Below are positions 46,101-55,603 of a stretch of 64,000 nt of DNA, one piece after another. This DNA is from Macrostomum hystrix (taxonomy: Eukaryota > Platyhelminthes > Macrostomidae). The position numbers were made by a program, and so were the translations under genes. The stretch is from contig CATNEN010000002.1 of NCBI GenBank assembly GCA_950097015.1, forward strand, positions 8,509,501-8,573,500, given 5' to 3'. Below the pieces are notes generated by a model. The model did not search any database, had not been told where the DNA came from, and was given only the letters and a program-made list of their open reading frames with translations. The stretch's first letter is position 1; each line of letters begins with the position of its first letter.

Positions 46101-46413
46101 CGAGGCGGAGGCGGAGGCAGCCGCGGCTTGCGCCAGATTCGACCTGTTCCCCGGCCAGACTGCGGCTGAGGCCGCCGGTGGCAGCGACGTCGGGCTGAAC
46201 GGCGGCGCGGACTCCGGTCAGCAGCTCCTGCTGCCAGCAGCAGCCGATGACGAATTGGAGTGGAGCCACGAGTTCGACACGGGCGGCGTCGGCGCCAATC
46301 GCGGCGTCATGGCCGCCTCCGCGCCATCGGGCAGCTCGGCGGGATTTGGCGGCGCTCGACGACCAAAGCGCCTGGGCCTGACCCTGGCAGCTGCGAGGCC
46401 TGCCGAGCTGTGA
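43189..46413 (+). CDS. Unrecognised multi-exon acidic, Ala-rich protein
   Basis: Exons with GT-AG borders: 43189-43278 (start uncertain), 43380-43408, 43532-43607, 43835-44219, 45143-45365, 45881-45931 and 46013-46413. All joins are in phase except 43607/43835, where an exon or alternative site is missing. Landmarks: IEFNDLIDVND, GVMDDFALAA, a Ser-rich stretch, a polyQ run (seven Gln) in the fifth exon, SDSDERRSLDLDWDHEP, then MLSSMRRSNLMLRSATEEDL and an Ala/Glu helix. WDHE and EWSHEF echo each other. It has no signal peptide or membrane segment. I do not recognise the family, though the conserved-looking patches suggest a real intracellular protein. Start codon not found. Confidence 0.6.
44445..45085. 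repeat. 20-bp minisatellite in an intron
   Basis: About 30 copies of cagtatgacccacggcctct (variants catggcct and cattttgac) fill most of the intron between exons 43835-44219 and 45143-45365. Confidence 0.95.
45366..45880. other. Intron with degenerate repeats
   Basis: Diverged copies of a block with tttctaagaaacgtaagg and ttcatgggttaattg-like words are seen. This looks like an old minisatellite losing its regularity. Confidence 0.5.
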
Positions 46414-46669
46414 GAAAAAACTGATTTACTGCTAGTAGTATTGGAATGCGCGTCTTGTGATTTCATACTTGCTTATTGTGATTTTTGCGATGTTTGTTTA
46501 TTTAAAACCCTTGTAAGTCAGATTTTACCTTGCCATGCTTATGGGGTGAAAATGACACCTAAGACAGAAAAATGGCACATTTTGGATAAATGGCACGTGG
46601 TATAATAGATGCAGTCCAGTTACTCGATAGTGGCGCCTTTGAAAAACGGCAGCCTGGATATTGGCACCC

Positions 46670-47255
46670 TTTGATTCTGGATAATGGCACCGTGGAATTG
46701 AAAGTGGCAGTCCTGTTACTGGATAATGACATCGTGGAATTGAAAGTGGCAGTCCTGTTACTGGATAATGACATCGTGGAATTAAAAGTGGCAGTCCTGT
46801 TACTGGATAATGACACCGTGGAATTGAAAGTGGCAGTCCTGTTACTGAATAATGACACCGTGGAATTGAAAGTGGCAGTCCTGTTACTGGATAATGACAC
46901 CGTGGAATTGAAAGTGGCAGTCCTGTTACTGGATAATGACACCGTGGAATTAAAAGTGGCAGTCCTGTTACTGGATAATGACACCGTGGAATTTAAAGTG
47001 GCAGTCCTGTTACTGGATAATGACACCGTGGAATTAAAAGTGGCAGTCCTGTTACTGGATAATGTCACCGTGGAATTGAAAATGGCAGTCCTGTTACTGG
47101 ATAATGACACCGTGGAATTGAAAGTGGCAGTCCTGTTACTGGATAATGACACCGTGAAATTAAAAGTGGCAGTCCTGTTACTGGATAATGACACCGTGAA
47201 ATTAAAAGTGGCAGTCCTGTTACTGGATAATGACACCGTGGAATTAAAAGTAGCA
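46670..47255. repeat. 42-bp minisatellite
   Basis: About 14 copies of a 42-bp unit with gtggcagtcctgttactgga and taatgacaccgtggaattga. Frames of about 250 codons stay open on both strands because 42 is a multiple of three. It lies about 250 bp after the stop of the preceding gene. Confidence 0.95.
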
Positions 47256-47900
47256 GTTATTTTGTTCTTTCTCACTCCTGTCCGTTGCCCAGTATTTGCT
47301 GTCGACTTCTGTTGCAAGCAGAAATAATGTAAAAATTATGAACGGACTAAATATTTGTCTGTTTGTCAGTATTTGTTAACTTCAAATTTTCTTTCGTGTT
47401 GATTTGCTGTAATTTGTATTAACTGTATTATTTGTATTAATTGTATTAATTCTTTTAAATCTTCATCAATTTCTGTGTCTCATTGCATAATAGTTAACTT
47501 TTTTGCTCTTTTTTTGTTTATCGTCACTGTAAATCATTTTAATATACTGTACATACTACTCAACTTACCCTGCAATCTGTACACCAACAGTAGTACAGTC
47601 GTCATCTAGTCTACTTTGCCCCGGCTTGCAGCTAGTCTGAAATTTTATTTTATAAAACTGAATCTGCAAAGCGTTTTACAGATTCATTTACTGATGAATA
47701 TTTTATTCATGTGCTACTACTGAGCAGTAGCATCCAGATTTGTGTTTACTTTCCAGTGTTCTCTATGCATCAGCTGAGATAATTATCGGCATTGCCTCTG
47801 CTCTGCTCTGATTTAACTATGCGGTAACTGTCATTGTATTGCGACTTGCCACAATGACCCACGTCATTTCAGTTACTCGCTTCCTTCTTTATTAAAAATT
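47256..47900. other. Intergenic, nothing recognised
   Basis: AT-rich with short tgtatta repeats near 47400-47450. No gene supported. Confidence 0.4.
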
Positions 47901-47904
47901 TGGA

Positions 47905-48690
47905 TCGAGAGTCAGATAGAATTGGCTGAGAGTCAGATAGGATAGGCTGAGAGTCAGATAGAATTGGCTGAGAGTCAGATAGGATAGGCTGAGAGTCAGA
48001 TAGAATTGGCCGAGAGTCAGATAGGATAGGCTGAGAGTCAGATAGAATTGGCTGAGAGTCAGATAGGATAGGCTGAGAGTCAGATAGAATTAGCTGAGAG
48101 TCAGATATGATGGGCTGAGAGTCAGATAGGATAGGCTGAGAGTCAGATAGAATTAGCTGAGAGTCAGATATGATGGGCTGAGAGTCAGATAGGATAAGGC
48201 TGAGAGTCAGATATGATGGGCTGAGAGTCAGATATAATTGGCTGAGAGTCAGATATGATGGGCTGAGAGTCAGATATAATTGGCTGAGAGTCAGATATGA
48301 TGGGCTGAGAGTCAGATAGGATGGGTTGAGAGTCAGATAGAATTGGCTGAGAGTCAGATAGGATGGGTTGAGAGTCAGATAGGATGGGCTGAGAGTCAGA
48401 TAGGATGGGCTGAGAGTCAGATATAATTGTCTGAGAGTCAGATAGGATGGGTTGAGAGTCAGATAGGATGGGCTGAGAGTCAGATATAATTGTCTGAGAG
48501 TCAGATAAGATGGGTTGAGAGTCAGATAGAATTGGCTGAGAGTCAGATAGAATTGGCTGAGAGTCAGATAGAATTGGCTGAGAGTCAGATAGGACGGGCT
48601 GAGAGTCAGATAGTACGTGTGAGAGTCAGATAGGACGGGCTGAGAATCAGATAGGGTGGATTGAGAATCAGATAGGATGGACTGAGAGTC
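47905..48690. repeat. 21-bp minisatellite before the SIKE-like gene
   Basis: About 37 copies of a unit with gagagtcagatagaattggc or gagagtcagataggatgggc; two main variants alternate in the first part. The array ends about 70 bp before the start codon at 48758, so it is in the promoter, 5' UTR or a 5' intron. Confidence 0.95.
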
Positions 48691-48757
48691 AGGCTGAGCA
48701 GTCAGTCGAATGCACTCCTTGAATCCCGCAGATCAGCAGGTCGAGCCGCAGTGCTGA

Positions 48758-50190
48758 ATGATCGCAATGTCCAGCCTGGAGTCGCTGCTGCTGGAGGCCC
48801 GCCAGCTGGCTGGGCGGTTGCAGTCGCGCGAGGAAGCCGCCGACTCCCTCATCGGCAAGGCCGAGGCTCTCAAGAAGCGATTGGAGGGCCAGAGACAGTA
48901 CCAGGCGAGTTTCCGTTCATTGAAAAACCAGCCCTTCTCTGTGGAGTTATACAGATTTCAATAAGCTTGAATCCTTCCCAAATCCTCAGATTAGGCTTCC
49001 ATGCCTTCCTAAATCCTCAGATTAAGCTTTAATCATTTCCCAAATCCTCAGATTAGCCTTCAATCCCTTCCCAAATCCTCAGATAGGCTTCACTCCCTTC
49101 CCAAATCCACAGATTAGGCTTCAATACCATCCCAAATCCTCAGATTAGCCTTCAATCCCTTCCCAAATCCTCAGATTAGGCTTCACTCCCTTCTCAAATC
49201 CTCAGATTAGCCTTCAATCCCTTCCCAAATCCTCAGATTAGGCTTCACTCCCTTCTCAAATCCTCAGATTAGCCTTCACTCCCTTCTCAAATCCACAGAT
49301 TAGGCTTCAATACCATCCCAAATCCTCAGATTATGCTTTAATCCCATCCCAAATCCACAGATTAGGCTTGAATCCCTCACAAATCCTCAGACTGGGCTTC
49401 ACTCCCTTCCCAAATCCTCAGATTAAGGCTTCAATCCCTCACCAGTTTCTCGGACTGACCATTGAACGCCCGCCACCTCCAGGAGGATGTCTGCCAGCTG
49501 TCTGAGCTGGCTGCCTGCAAGCGGCCCCGGGCCCGCCTTCTTGTGTCCATCGCCGCAGAGAACAAGCGCGTCAAAGAGCTGGAAGCTGAGAATGCGGAGC
49601 TGCGGCTGTCGCTGGAGGAGCATCAGGCCTTCATGGAGGTGCTGATGAACAAGTACCGCGAGCAGATGCGGCGCGGCTGCGAGGTCGAGATTGCCGCCAG
49701 GCAGCAGCCCGCCTTGGCTGCCAGCAGGGAGTCCACGGCCACCCTGGCTCTGCAGGTAGGCTCGCTTGAGCACTGCTCGACTACTCACATAGGACTCACT
49801 TTGTGACTGTCAGATAGGAATAAATCTTCATGAATCGTCAACATTCACGAATCCCCAATCTTCATTAATCCCCAATCTTCATAAATCCCTAATCTTCACG
49901 AATCCTGAATCCCCCAGGAGAAGGTGCAGGAGATGGCCTGCGTGATGCGGGAGGCGCTGCGCCGCGAGGACGATCACGTGACTGAGCTGGAGGAGGACCT
50001 GACGCGGCTGCGCACGGAGAATGCTACCCTGCGCGAGCTGCTTCGCATCGCCACCGCGAATTCAACAGCGAACTCCGTCACCCCGGGCTCGTCGACGTCC
50101 GCCACGGGACAAGGCGGTCGGACGTCGATGACCCGCGGCAGCGCCGCCAAGCAGTCCTATTCGCCTCCGTCTGGCGACACCAATTCTTAG
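48758..50190 (+). CDS. SIKE1/FGFR1OP2-family coiled-coil protein
   Basis: Three exons: 48758-48904, 49483-49755 and 49918-50190. Together they give 230 residues (human SIKE1 is about 207, FGFR1OP2 about 253). Conserved family segments: the N-terminal helix (SLESLLLEARQLAGRL), QYQ joined to ED, then ENAELRLSLEEHQAFMEVLM and NKYREQM, and the C-terminal coiled coil (MREALRREDD, then LRTENATLRELL). The Ser/Thr/Gly-rich tail is not conserved. Family members are cytosolic and bind the STRIPAK phosphatase complex; SIKE1 restrains IKK-epsilon/TBK1 in vertebrates. Exon 1 ends at CAG followed by GCGAGT, a GC donor; splicing there restores the family sequence. The start may be the Met three codons later (48767), closer to the family N-terminus. 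A broken copy lies 2.4 kb downstream. Confidence 0.9.
48965..49440. repeat. About 31-bp minisatellite in SIKE-like intron 1
   Basis: About 15 copies of a unit with cccttcccaaatcctcagat and taggcttcaat. Units vary in length by a few bases. Confidence 0.92.
49800..49917. repeat. Short 15-16-bp repeats in SIKE-like intron 2
   Basis: Degenerate copies of aatccccaatcttcat and aatcttcacgaatc. The related array in the pseudogene copy (52780-52925) is longer. Confidence 0.8.
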
Positions 50191-51100
50191 CTCATTGTGC
50201 AGGGCCGATGTTTGAGTAGCTCACCTGTGTCTGCCTGGCAACTGTGAGCTCAGCTTTGAGTTGCAGCTTTACTTCAGTGCTTAACTTGTTAATTTGCCAT
50301 TAGTTTTTGTCTGGGCGCGTATCTGGGAACTCTGTCTGGACTGTAACTAAATTCCTTTGCTGTGATAACATTTGAGTTACTGCTATCTATTTAATATTTC
50401 AATTTAATTCTACTTTAACTATTAATTCCTACAAGTATACTGATATTTAAATCCGTGTGGGTACCTGTTGCCTGCGCTCACAGCATTCGTTTGAGTTGAA
50501 TTTGTTGAACAACTTTCTTTTTACTCTGTTACCTGTGTGAGTACGTGCTAGAACAACACACGCTTAATCCCGTTTACCCCGCACTCTGGGTTGAAATTGT
50601 CCCTACATTTTAATCCCTCCCTTTTGCGATTTCATACTCCGAATATCGTATTATAACAAAATACTAACATGGTCTGTGCTGCTGTTGTCGCTCTTTCTTA
50701 CAGGGACCCGTGAGTACGGCGTACTAAGCTTAAAAAACTACTTCCTTTGTATAATATGGAACACTAAAATAAAAAGTTAAAGCACTCTGCTATGAACATA
50801 AGAGTGCACATTTTGTAATGCTCGCCCAACCTAAATATTTTAGCCGTATCGTTGTTGGTACAGCATTTCTTATTTACAAGAATTGGGTCAACCTAAGACA
50901 TAAACTTCATAAACTAAGGGATTAAGGAAAGGGTTTTATGGCAAGTCAAAAATGAAATCTCAATCTTTTTCAGTCGAAAAGTAGAAACAAAAAATAATTT
51001 TATTAACTTTTGACTTTTTTGCTTCGGAGTAGAAGCGCTAATATTTTTGTGGAGTGGATAATAATAAAATTATTATTATTATTACGAGCGTATTAGTATT
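50191..51100. other. 3' flank of the SIKE-like gene
   Basis: Presumed 3' UTR; the first 150 bases are duplicated after the pseudogene. aataaaaa occurs near 50768. Nothing else recognised. Confidence 0.5.
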
Positions 51101-51102
51101 AA

Positions 51103-51893
51103 TTGCAGGAGGGCTGCGGGCAATGGCACATCATTTAGTGACACTAGACCCGCAGCCAGCGAGGAGGCAATTCTGCCCGTTTTGCTGACTCCTGAGCACA
51201 CAGATACTGTACGCAGGCACACGCTCACACAGGTGTGTACATCTGCCCTGACTTTCTCATCGTCAGGCAGTGTACACTCTCACTATGCCTTGGAGGGGCG
51301 GTTTCACAAACTCGAAATTTCACAACGTCGAAAGCACCTTTCTTCACAAGGTCGAAATTTCACAACATCGAAAACTAAAATAGCAGCTACCTTCACTAGG
51401 TCGAAACTTCATGAGCTCGAAACTTCACAACGTCGAAAGCTTTAGCAAGAGATTTCATAGCTGCTATGAAGGTAGCTGCTATTTTAGTTTTCGACGTTGT
51501 GAAGTTTCGAGCTTATGAAGTTTCTTGCTAAAGCTTTCGACGTTGTGAAGTTTCGAGCTTATGAAGTTTCTTGCTAAAGCTTTCGACGTTGTGAAGTTTC
51601 GAGCTCATGAAGTTTCGACCTAGTGAAGGTAGCTGCTATTTTAGTTTTCGACGTTGTGAAGTTTCGACCTTATGAAAAAAATTGCTTTTCGGTGTTGTGA
51701 AATTTCGAGCTTGTGATAGCACCCCCCTTGGAGGTTGGCCCTCAAGGGCGTAAATTGCACGACAAGCCCCCAAAGCCTTCTCTCCGCGGCTGCTCCCCAA
51801 TTTAATGTGGCCTCGCCGTGGAATTTAACTTAGGGACCGTGGGCGTGGGGCAAGAGGCCAACGCGTTAGCCGCTCTGCTACCGACCGCTCTTC
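51103..51893 (-). mobile_element. SINE family A, full-length, split by a MITE
   Basis: The minus strand runs from a tRNA-like head (gtagcagagcggctaacgcg, B box region aagttaaattccacggc, degenerate) through ggcttgtcgtgcaatttacg and, after the insert, tgcctgacgatgagaaagtc to the tail cagccctcctgcaatta and an aat repeat. Without the 429-bp insert and duplicated bases it is about 350 bp. It is the longest copy of the family here. Confidence 0.85.
51297..51725. mobile_element. Foldback MITE inserted in the SINE
   Basis: A 429-bp insert is flanked by direct repeats ccttggagg (51288-51296 and 51726-51734); in other copies of the SINE this word occurs once. Its ends are inverted repeats: left ctcgaaatttcacaac preceded by ggcggtttcacaaa, right the complement, preceded by ggggtgctatcacaag. 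The interior has several inverted and direct copies of gttgtgaagtttcgag and agctgctattttagttttcg. No coding capacity. The 8- or 9-bp target duplication suggests a hAT, P or Mutator-like transposase in trans. Confidence 0.88.
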
Positions 51894-52125
51894 AGTGACA
51901 CTGACTCTTCAGTGACACTGACTCTTCAGTGACACTGACTCTTCAGTGACACTGACTCTTCAGTGGCAGTGACTCTTCAGTGACACTGACTCTTCAGTGA
52001 CACTGACTCTTCAGTGACACTGACTCTTCAGTGACACTGACTCTTCAGTGACACTGACTCTTCAGTGACACTGACTCTTCAGTGGCAGTGACTCTTCAGT
52101 GACACTGACTCTTCAGTGGCAACTG
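51893..52125. repeat. 17-bp minisatellite
   Basis: About 13 copies of ctcttcagtgacactga, with two regular cttcagtggcagtga variants spaced seven units apart, starting at the head end of the SINE. Confidence 0.94.
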
Positions 52126-52605
52126 CCACATTATAGCACATAGATTCCTAAGTATTCCAATGTCCAATTATCCGCAACTGAGCTTAAACTTAAACAGCCA
52201 ACAATTTGATAGTATTTTATAACCCAATTACGAGTATTTTTATTTTATTGCAAGTTGTGTAATATGTTTTTTGCGCAGGGTCGCCATTTGTATTGTCTAT
52301 TTGTCATCTAACTGGGAAAAGAATTAAGACAGCTTAAGTTGCATGCACAAAAGAAAGTGATTATTTAACAGATCTAGTTACTCTTAACACCTACTAAATT
52401 GGCTGGTACGGGTTAGGTAGCAAGGTAACAGGAAACTAAGAACATAGGTATGTTGGTATCGTAATTCGCCTACTTCCCCGAAAGTATGTATTAGTAAATC
52501 TAAAATTTGAAGTAATCACGCGTTATTAAGTCTCATTAAATCACGCGTTCAGGCGAGGGCCTGAACTGCTGATATAACAACTCCGATGCGCGCTTCACCT
52601 CTAAC
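52126..52605. other. Spacer, nothing recognised
   Basis: No gene or element recognised. Confidence 0.35.
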
Positions 52606-52610
52606 CGTTT

Positions 52611-53330
52611 GGAGGGGTCGAGATTGCCGCCAGGCAGCAGCCCGCCTTGGCTGCCATCAGTCCAAGGCCGCCCTGAAACTGCAGGTAGGCTCGCTTGAGC
52701 ACTGCTCGACTGCTCACATACGACTCATGATCGGGACTGTCGAATGGGACTCACGTTCGGGACTGTCGAATGGGAATAAATCTTCGTGAATCCTCAATAA
52801 AATCTTCAAAAAATCCTCAACATTCACGAACCCTTAATCTTCTTTAATCCTCAATCTTCACGAACCCTTAATCTTCAATAATCCCCAATCCTCATGAATC
52901 CTCAATCTTCATGAATCCTGAATACACAGGAGAAGGTGCCCGTGTGATGCGGGAGGCGCTGCGCCGTGAGGACGATCACATGACTGAGCTGGAGGAGGGC
53001 CTGAGCCAGCTGCGCACGGAGAATGCCACCCTGCGCGAGCTGCTTCGCATCGCCACCACCGCCAGCGAACTGAACAGCGAACTCCGTCACCCGGCCACGT
53101 CGACGACCGCTAGCTACTGGACAAGGCGGTCCGACGTCGATGACCCGCGGCAGTGTCGGCAAGTAGTCCGGCTCGCCTCCGTGTGGTGACAACAATTCTT
53201 AGCTCTTCGTGCAGCGCCGATGTTTAGGTAGCTTGTCTGTGAGCTCAGCTCTGAGTTGCAGCTTAACTTGAGTACTTGACTTGGTTTTTTTGCGATTAGT
53301 TTTTGTCTGGGTGCGTTTTTGTCTAGACTA
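52611..53330 (+). pseudogene. Truncated copy of the SIKE-like gene
   Basis: Begins inside exon 2 (gtcgagattgccgccaggca), then follows the exon end, donor and intron, the last exon and the 3' UTR of the gene at 48758-50190. The exon 2 end has a deletion near ccatcagtcc, and the last exon lacks the bases of AGGAGATGGCCTG after gagaaggtgc, which shifts the frame. Later changes alter the tail. The first exon and most of exon 2 are missing. Intron retention shows DNA-level duplication, not retroposition. Confidence 0.88.
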
Positions 53331-54420
53331 TAGAACTCACCGGTGTATGAGCCTGGCAGTGCCTGTACTATCACAGTTAAAACGGAGTATTATCGTCTCT
53401 CATCACGCCATTTGTTGTCGCCATTTGTAATGAATTTATTTGGCGACCACGTTCCACGTTCCGACTCTAACCGGTGAGAACCAGCGTAGATCTTTCAATT
53501 TAACTTCCACTAGTCAGTTATAACACATTTATAGTACATTTATAATGTACAATGATAATAAGTTGTAATTGATACTACCGTGAGGCTCATGGAAAACCGT
53601 AAATATATATTACTTGTATATTTTACTACAACGACGAAAAACGTATCAATAGAAATGCAAATACAAATAAATATACAAAAAGCTTTTTAATTGCAGTTAA
53701 AATGCTTAAACATTCTGTATTACGCTAGATAACTGTAAAATAATGGCCATAGCAGAGATTCACTGGTCAGCCAGTCACCAACCAGTAGGCCGTAGCCTCT
53801 AAGCCACATTACCAAATCACTTTTGATCTAGAAGCTCATCAAATTTCTGACAGTGTGCAGGTTTTATATTTTTGAATCATTATTTCACTTTTTTTCTTAT
53901 CTTCAACCTAAATTTGCTTCTAAATCCTACATCAATATGACTACTATTTTTATTAGACCTGGCAAAATTTGAATTTTATCTTGATGATTTCAATTTTTAT
54001 GAAATTGTCTTAACATCTTAGGCCTACTTTTGTAATTGTAGGCCCCCTATGTAACTTTTTGAGTCAGTGGGCTGTGGGGCCTAAATATGACTTTGTGAGT
54101 AGACTTTTTATCAGGACCCAGTCACTTTTGCCATGGGCAAAGCAAATTTTTGTAAATAGATCACAATTTAAATTATTTTATTATAGCCTTTTCTGCCAAT
54201 TTCTAAGTTTCCCACTAAATTATTTTATTGCTTTCTTACTTAGGATGCATAGGCCTACCCAATAATGGCAATATGGAAAAAACATATAGCTTGATCAAGC
54301 CTCATATAGCCCCATCACCAGCTGGTCAGCAATGACACTACTGCCACTAATTGCCAAGTATGAGCTGCTTGGGATGTAGATCATGATCATCATGGACCAA
54401 TGGGCAGGGTATAAATGCTT
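53331..54420. other. AT-rich intergenic region
   Basis: No exon, array or transposon motif recognised. Confidence 0.4.
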
Positions 54421-54429
54421 TACCTGGCA

Positions 54430-54635
54430 ACCATGTAACCTTCAAACACTCATTGCACTTCCAGGACCCCAATGACCCTACTATCCACACCAACCATTTC
54501 GAGGGCATGTGGGGTAATTGCAAGGTAAAGTTCAGTTCAATACATGGGACATCTGATGCCATGTTTGACTCTTACCTGCTAGAGTTCATGTGGCACTGGG
54601 CATTCTCTTCAAAGCAGTTTAGCAACATAATGTAA
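54430..54635 (+). mobile_element. Merlin (IS1595/ISXO2-like) transposase fragment
   Basis: One open stretch reads FKHSLHFQDP, then IHTNHFEGMWGNCK and DSYLLEFMW. This is the end of the ISXO2-type DDE domain (pattern N-H-S, D-P, H-T-N-x-x-E, W, then Y-L-x-E-F-M-W). The Glu of the triad is retained. The frame ends with TAA at 54635. Upstream catalytic residues are not found. Confidence 0.7.
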
Positions 54636-54969
54636 ATTGCTCATTATTACGCTGCTGCCTAACACTCTTTTGAGTCACCTGGACATTGATTTCATTTTTA
54701 ATATTTCAGGTATGTTTTTTCTATAAGTGGTATGTCCTAAGTGCAAAAAATTATAAGATAATTTAGCATAGGAAACTTAGAAATTGATTTTTCCTACCCA
54801 TGTATTATCATTAGTGCTAGCAGCTACAGACCTAGATGCTAATGATAATTTTTTAGACTTTAGTCCATCATGTGGGCAGTAGCTGTCTATTCTAGGTTAT
54901 AGCAACAATTAAGACTAGCTAGCCTATCAGTTGTTAGACCTTAAAAAACAGTACCTAATAAAAATAAAA

Positions 54970-55140
54970 ATTGCTCGAGGGCCATAGGCCATGGCATATG
55001 ATTTTTTGACACTAAACCCACATCCAGCAAGGAAGCAATTCTGCCTAATTTCATTGGCTTCCAAGCACACTGCACACACATCAAAACAAATACCAAAATC
55101 AGGCATACACTTCTAACATAGGTATATAATGTTTTTTGAG
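54970..55140 (-). mobile_element. Old SINE family A fragment
   Basis: Reads gacactaaacccacatccag, caaggaagcaattctgccta and aagcacactgcacacac, a diverged version of the tail half at 51120-51240. The flanks to 55600 hold no other recognisable feature. Confidence 0.6.
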
Positions 55141-55603
55141 CATGGCATGGATAATAAAATAAAATTGTGTAGGTTTTGTTGCCCCCTCTAGTCTCTAGAC
55201 TAAGTAGCTATAATTGCCTTTGCAAAAACTGTACAAAATGCATATATGTATCTGGTCTAAATGATTTGGGTGTAATATTAAAATTAGTTGTTAGTTACCC
55301 TAGTACCTACTTAACCTAGTACAAGCATGCATCTGCCTTTTGGGAAATACGAGTATGATGTATTTTAATTAGATACATTCATTAAGCAACTTTTTTGATA
55401 AAGAAACCAAATTGTGATAGCTTTTTTGAAATGATAGCTAGAATTTGTTTGTGTATAAAAATAGCATTCGACCTCTTGGTCTGTCCTGGTTGGCCTAATC
55501 CCAGTTCTTTCCAATTTCCAATCTGCTGGAACTTCAGCACCGTGTAATCCGGCCACCTCCATTGGGGGTGTCGCTGCTGTTCTCCAGCCCGACATCGCTG
55601 CCT

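Noticed and set aside
46559-47327. Two overlapping frames of about 250 codons on opposite strands
   Set aside because: Both translate the 42-bp array; unit length keeps every frame free of stops.
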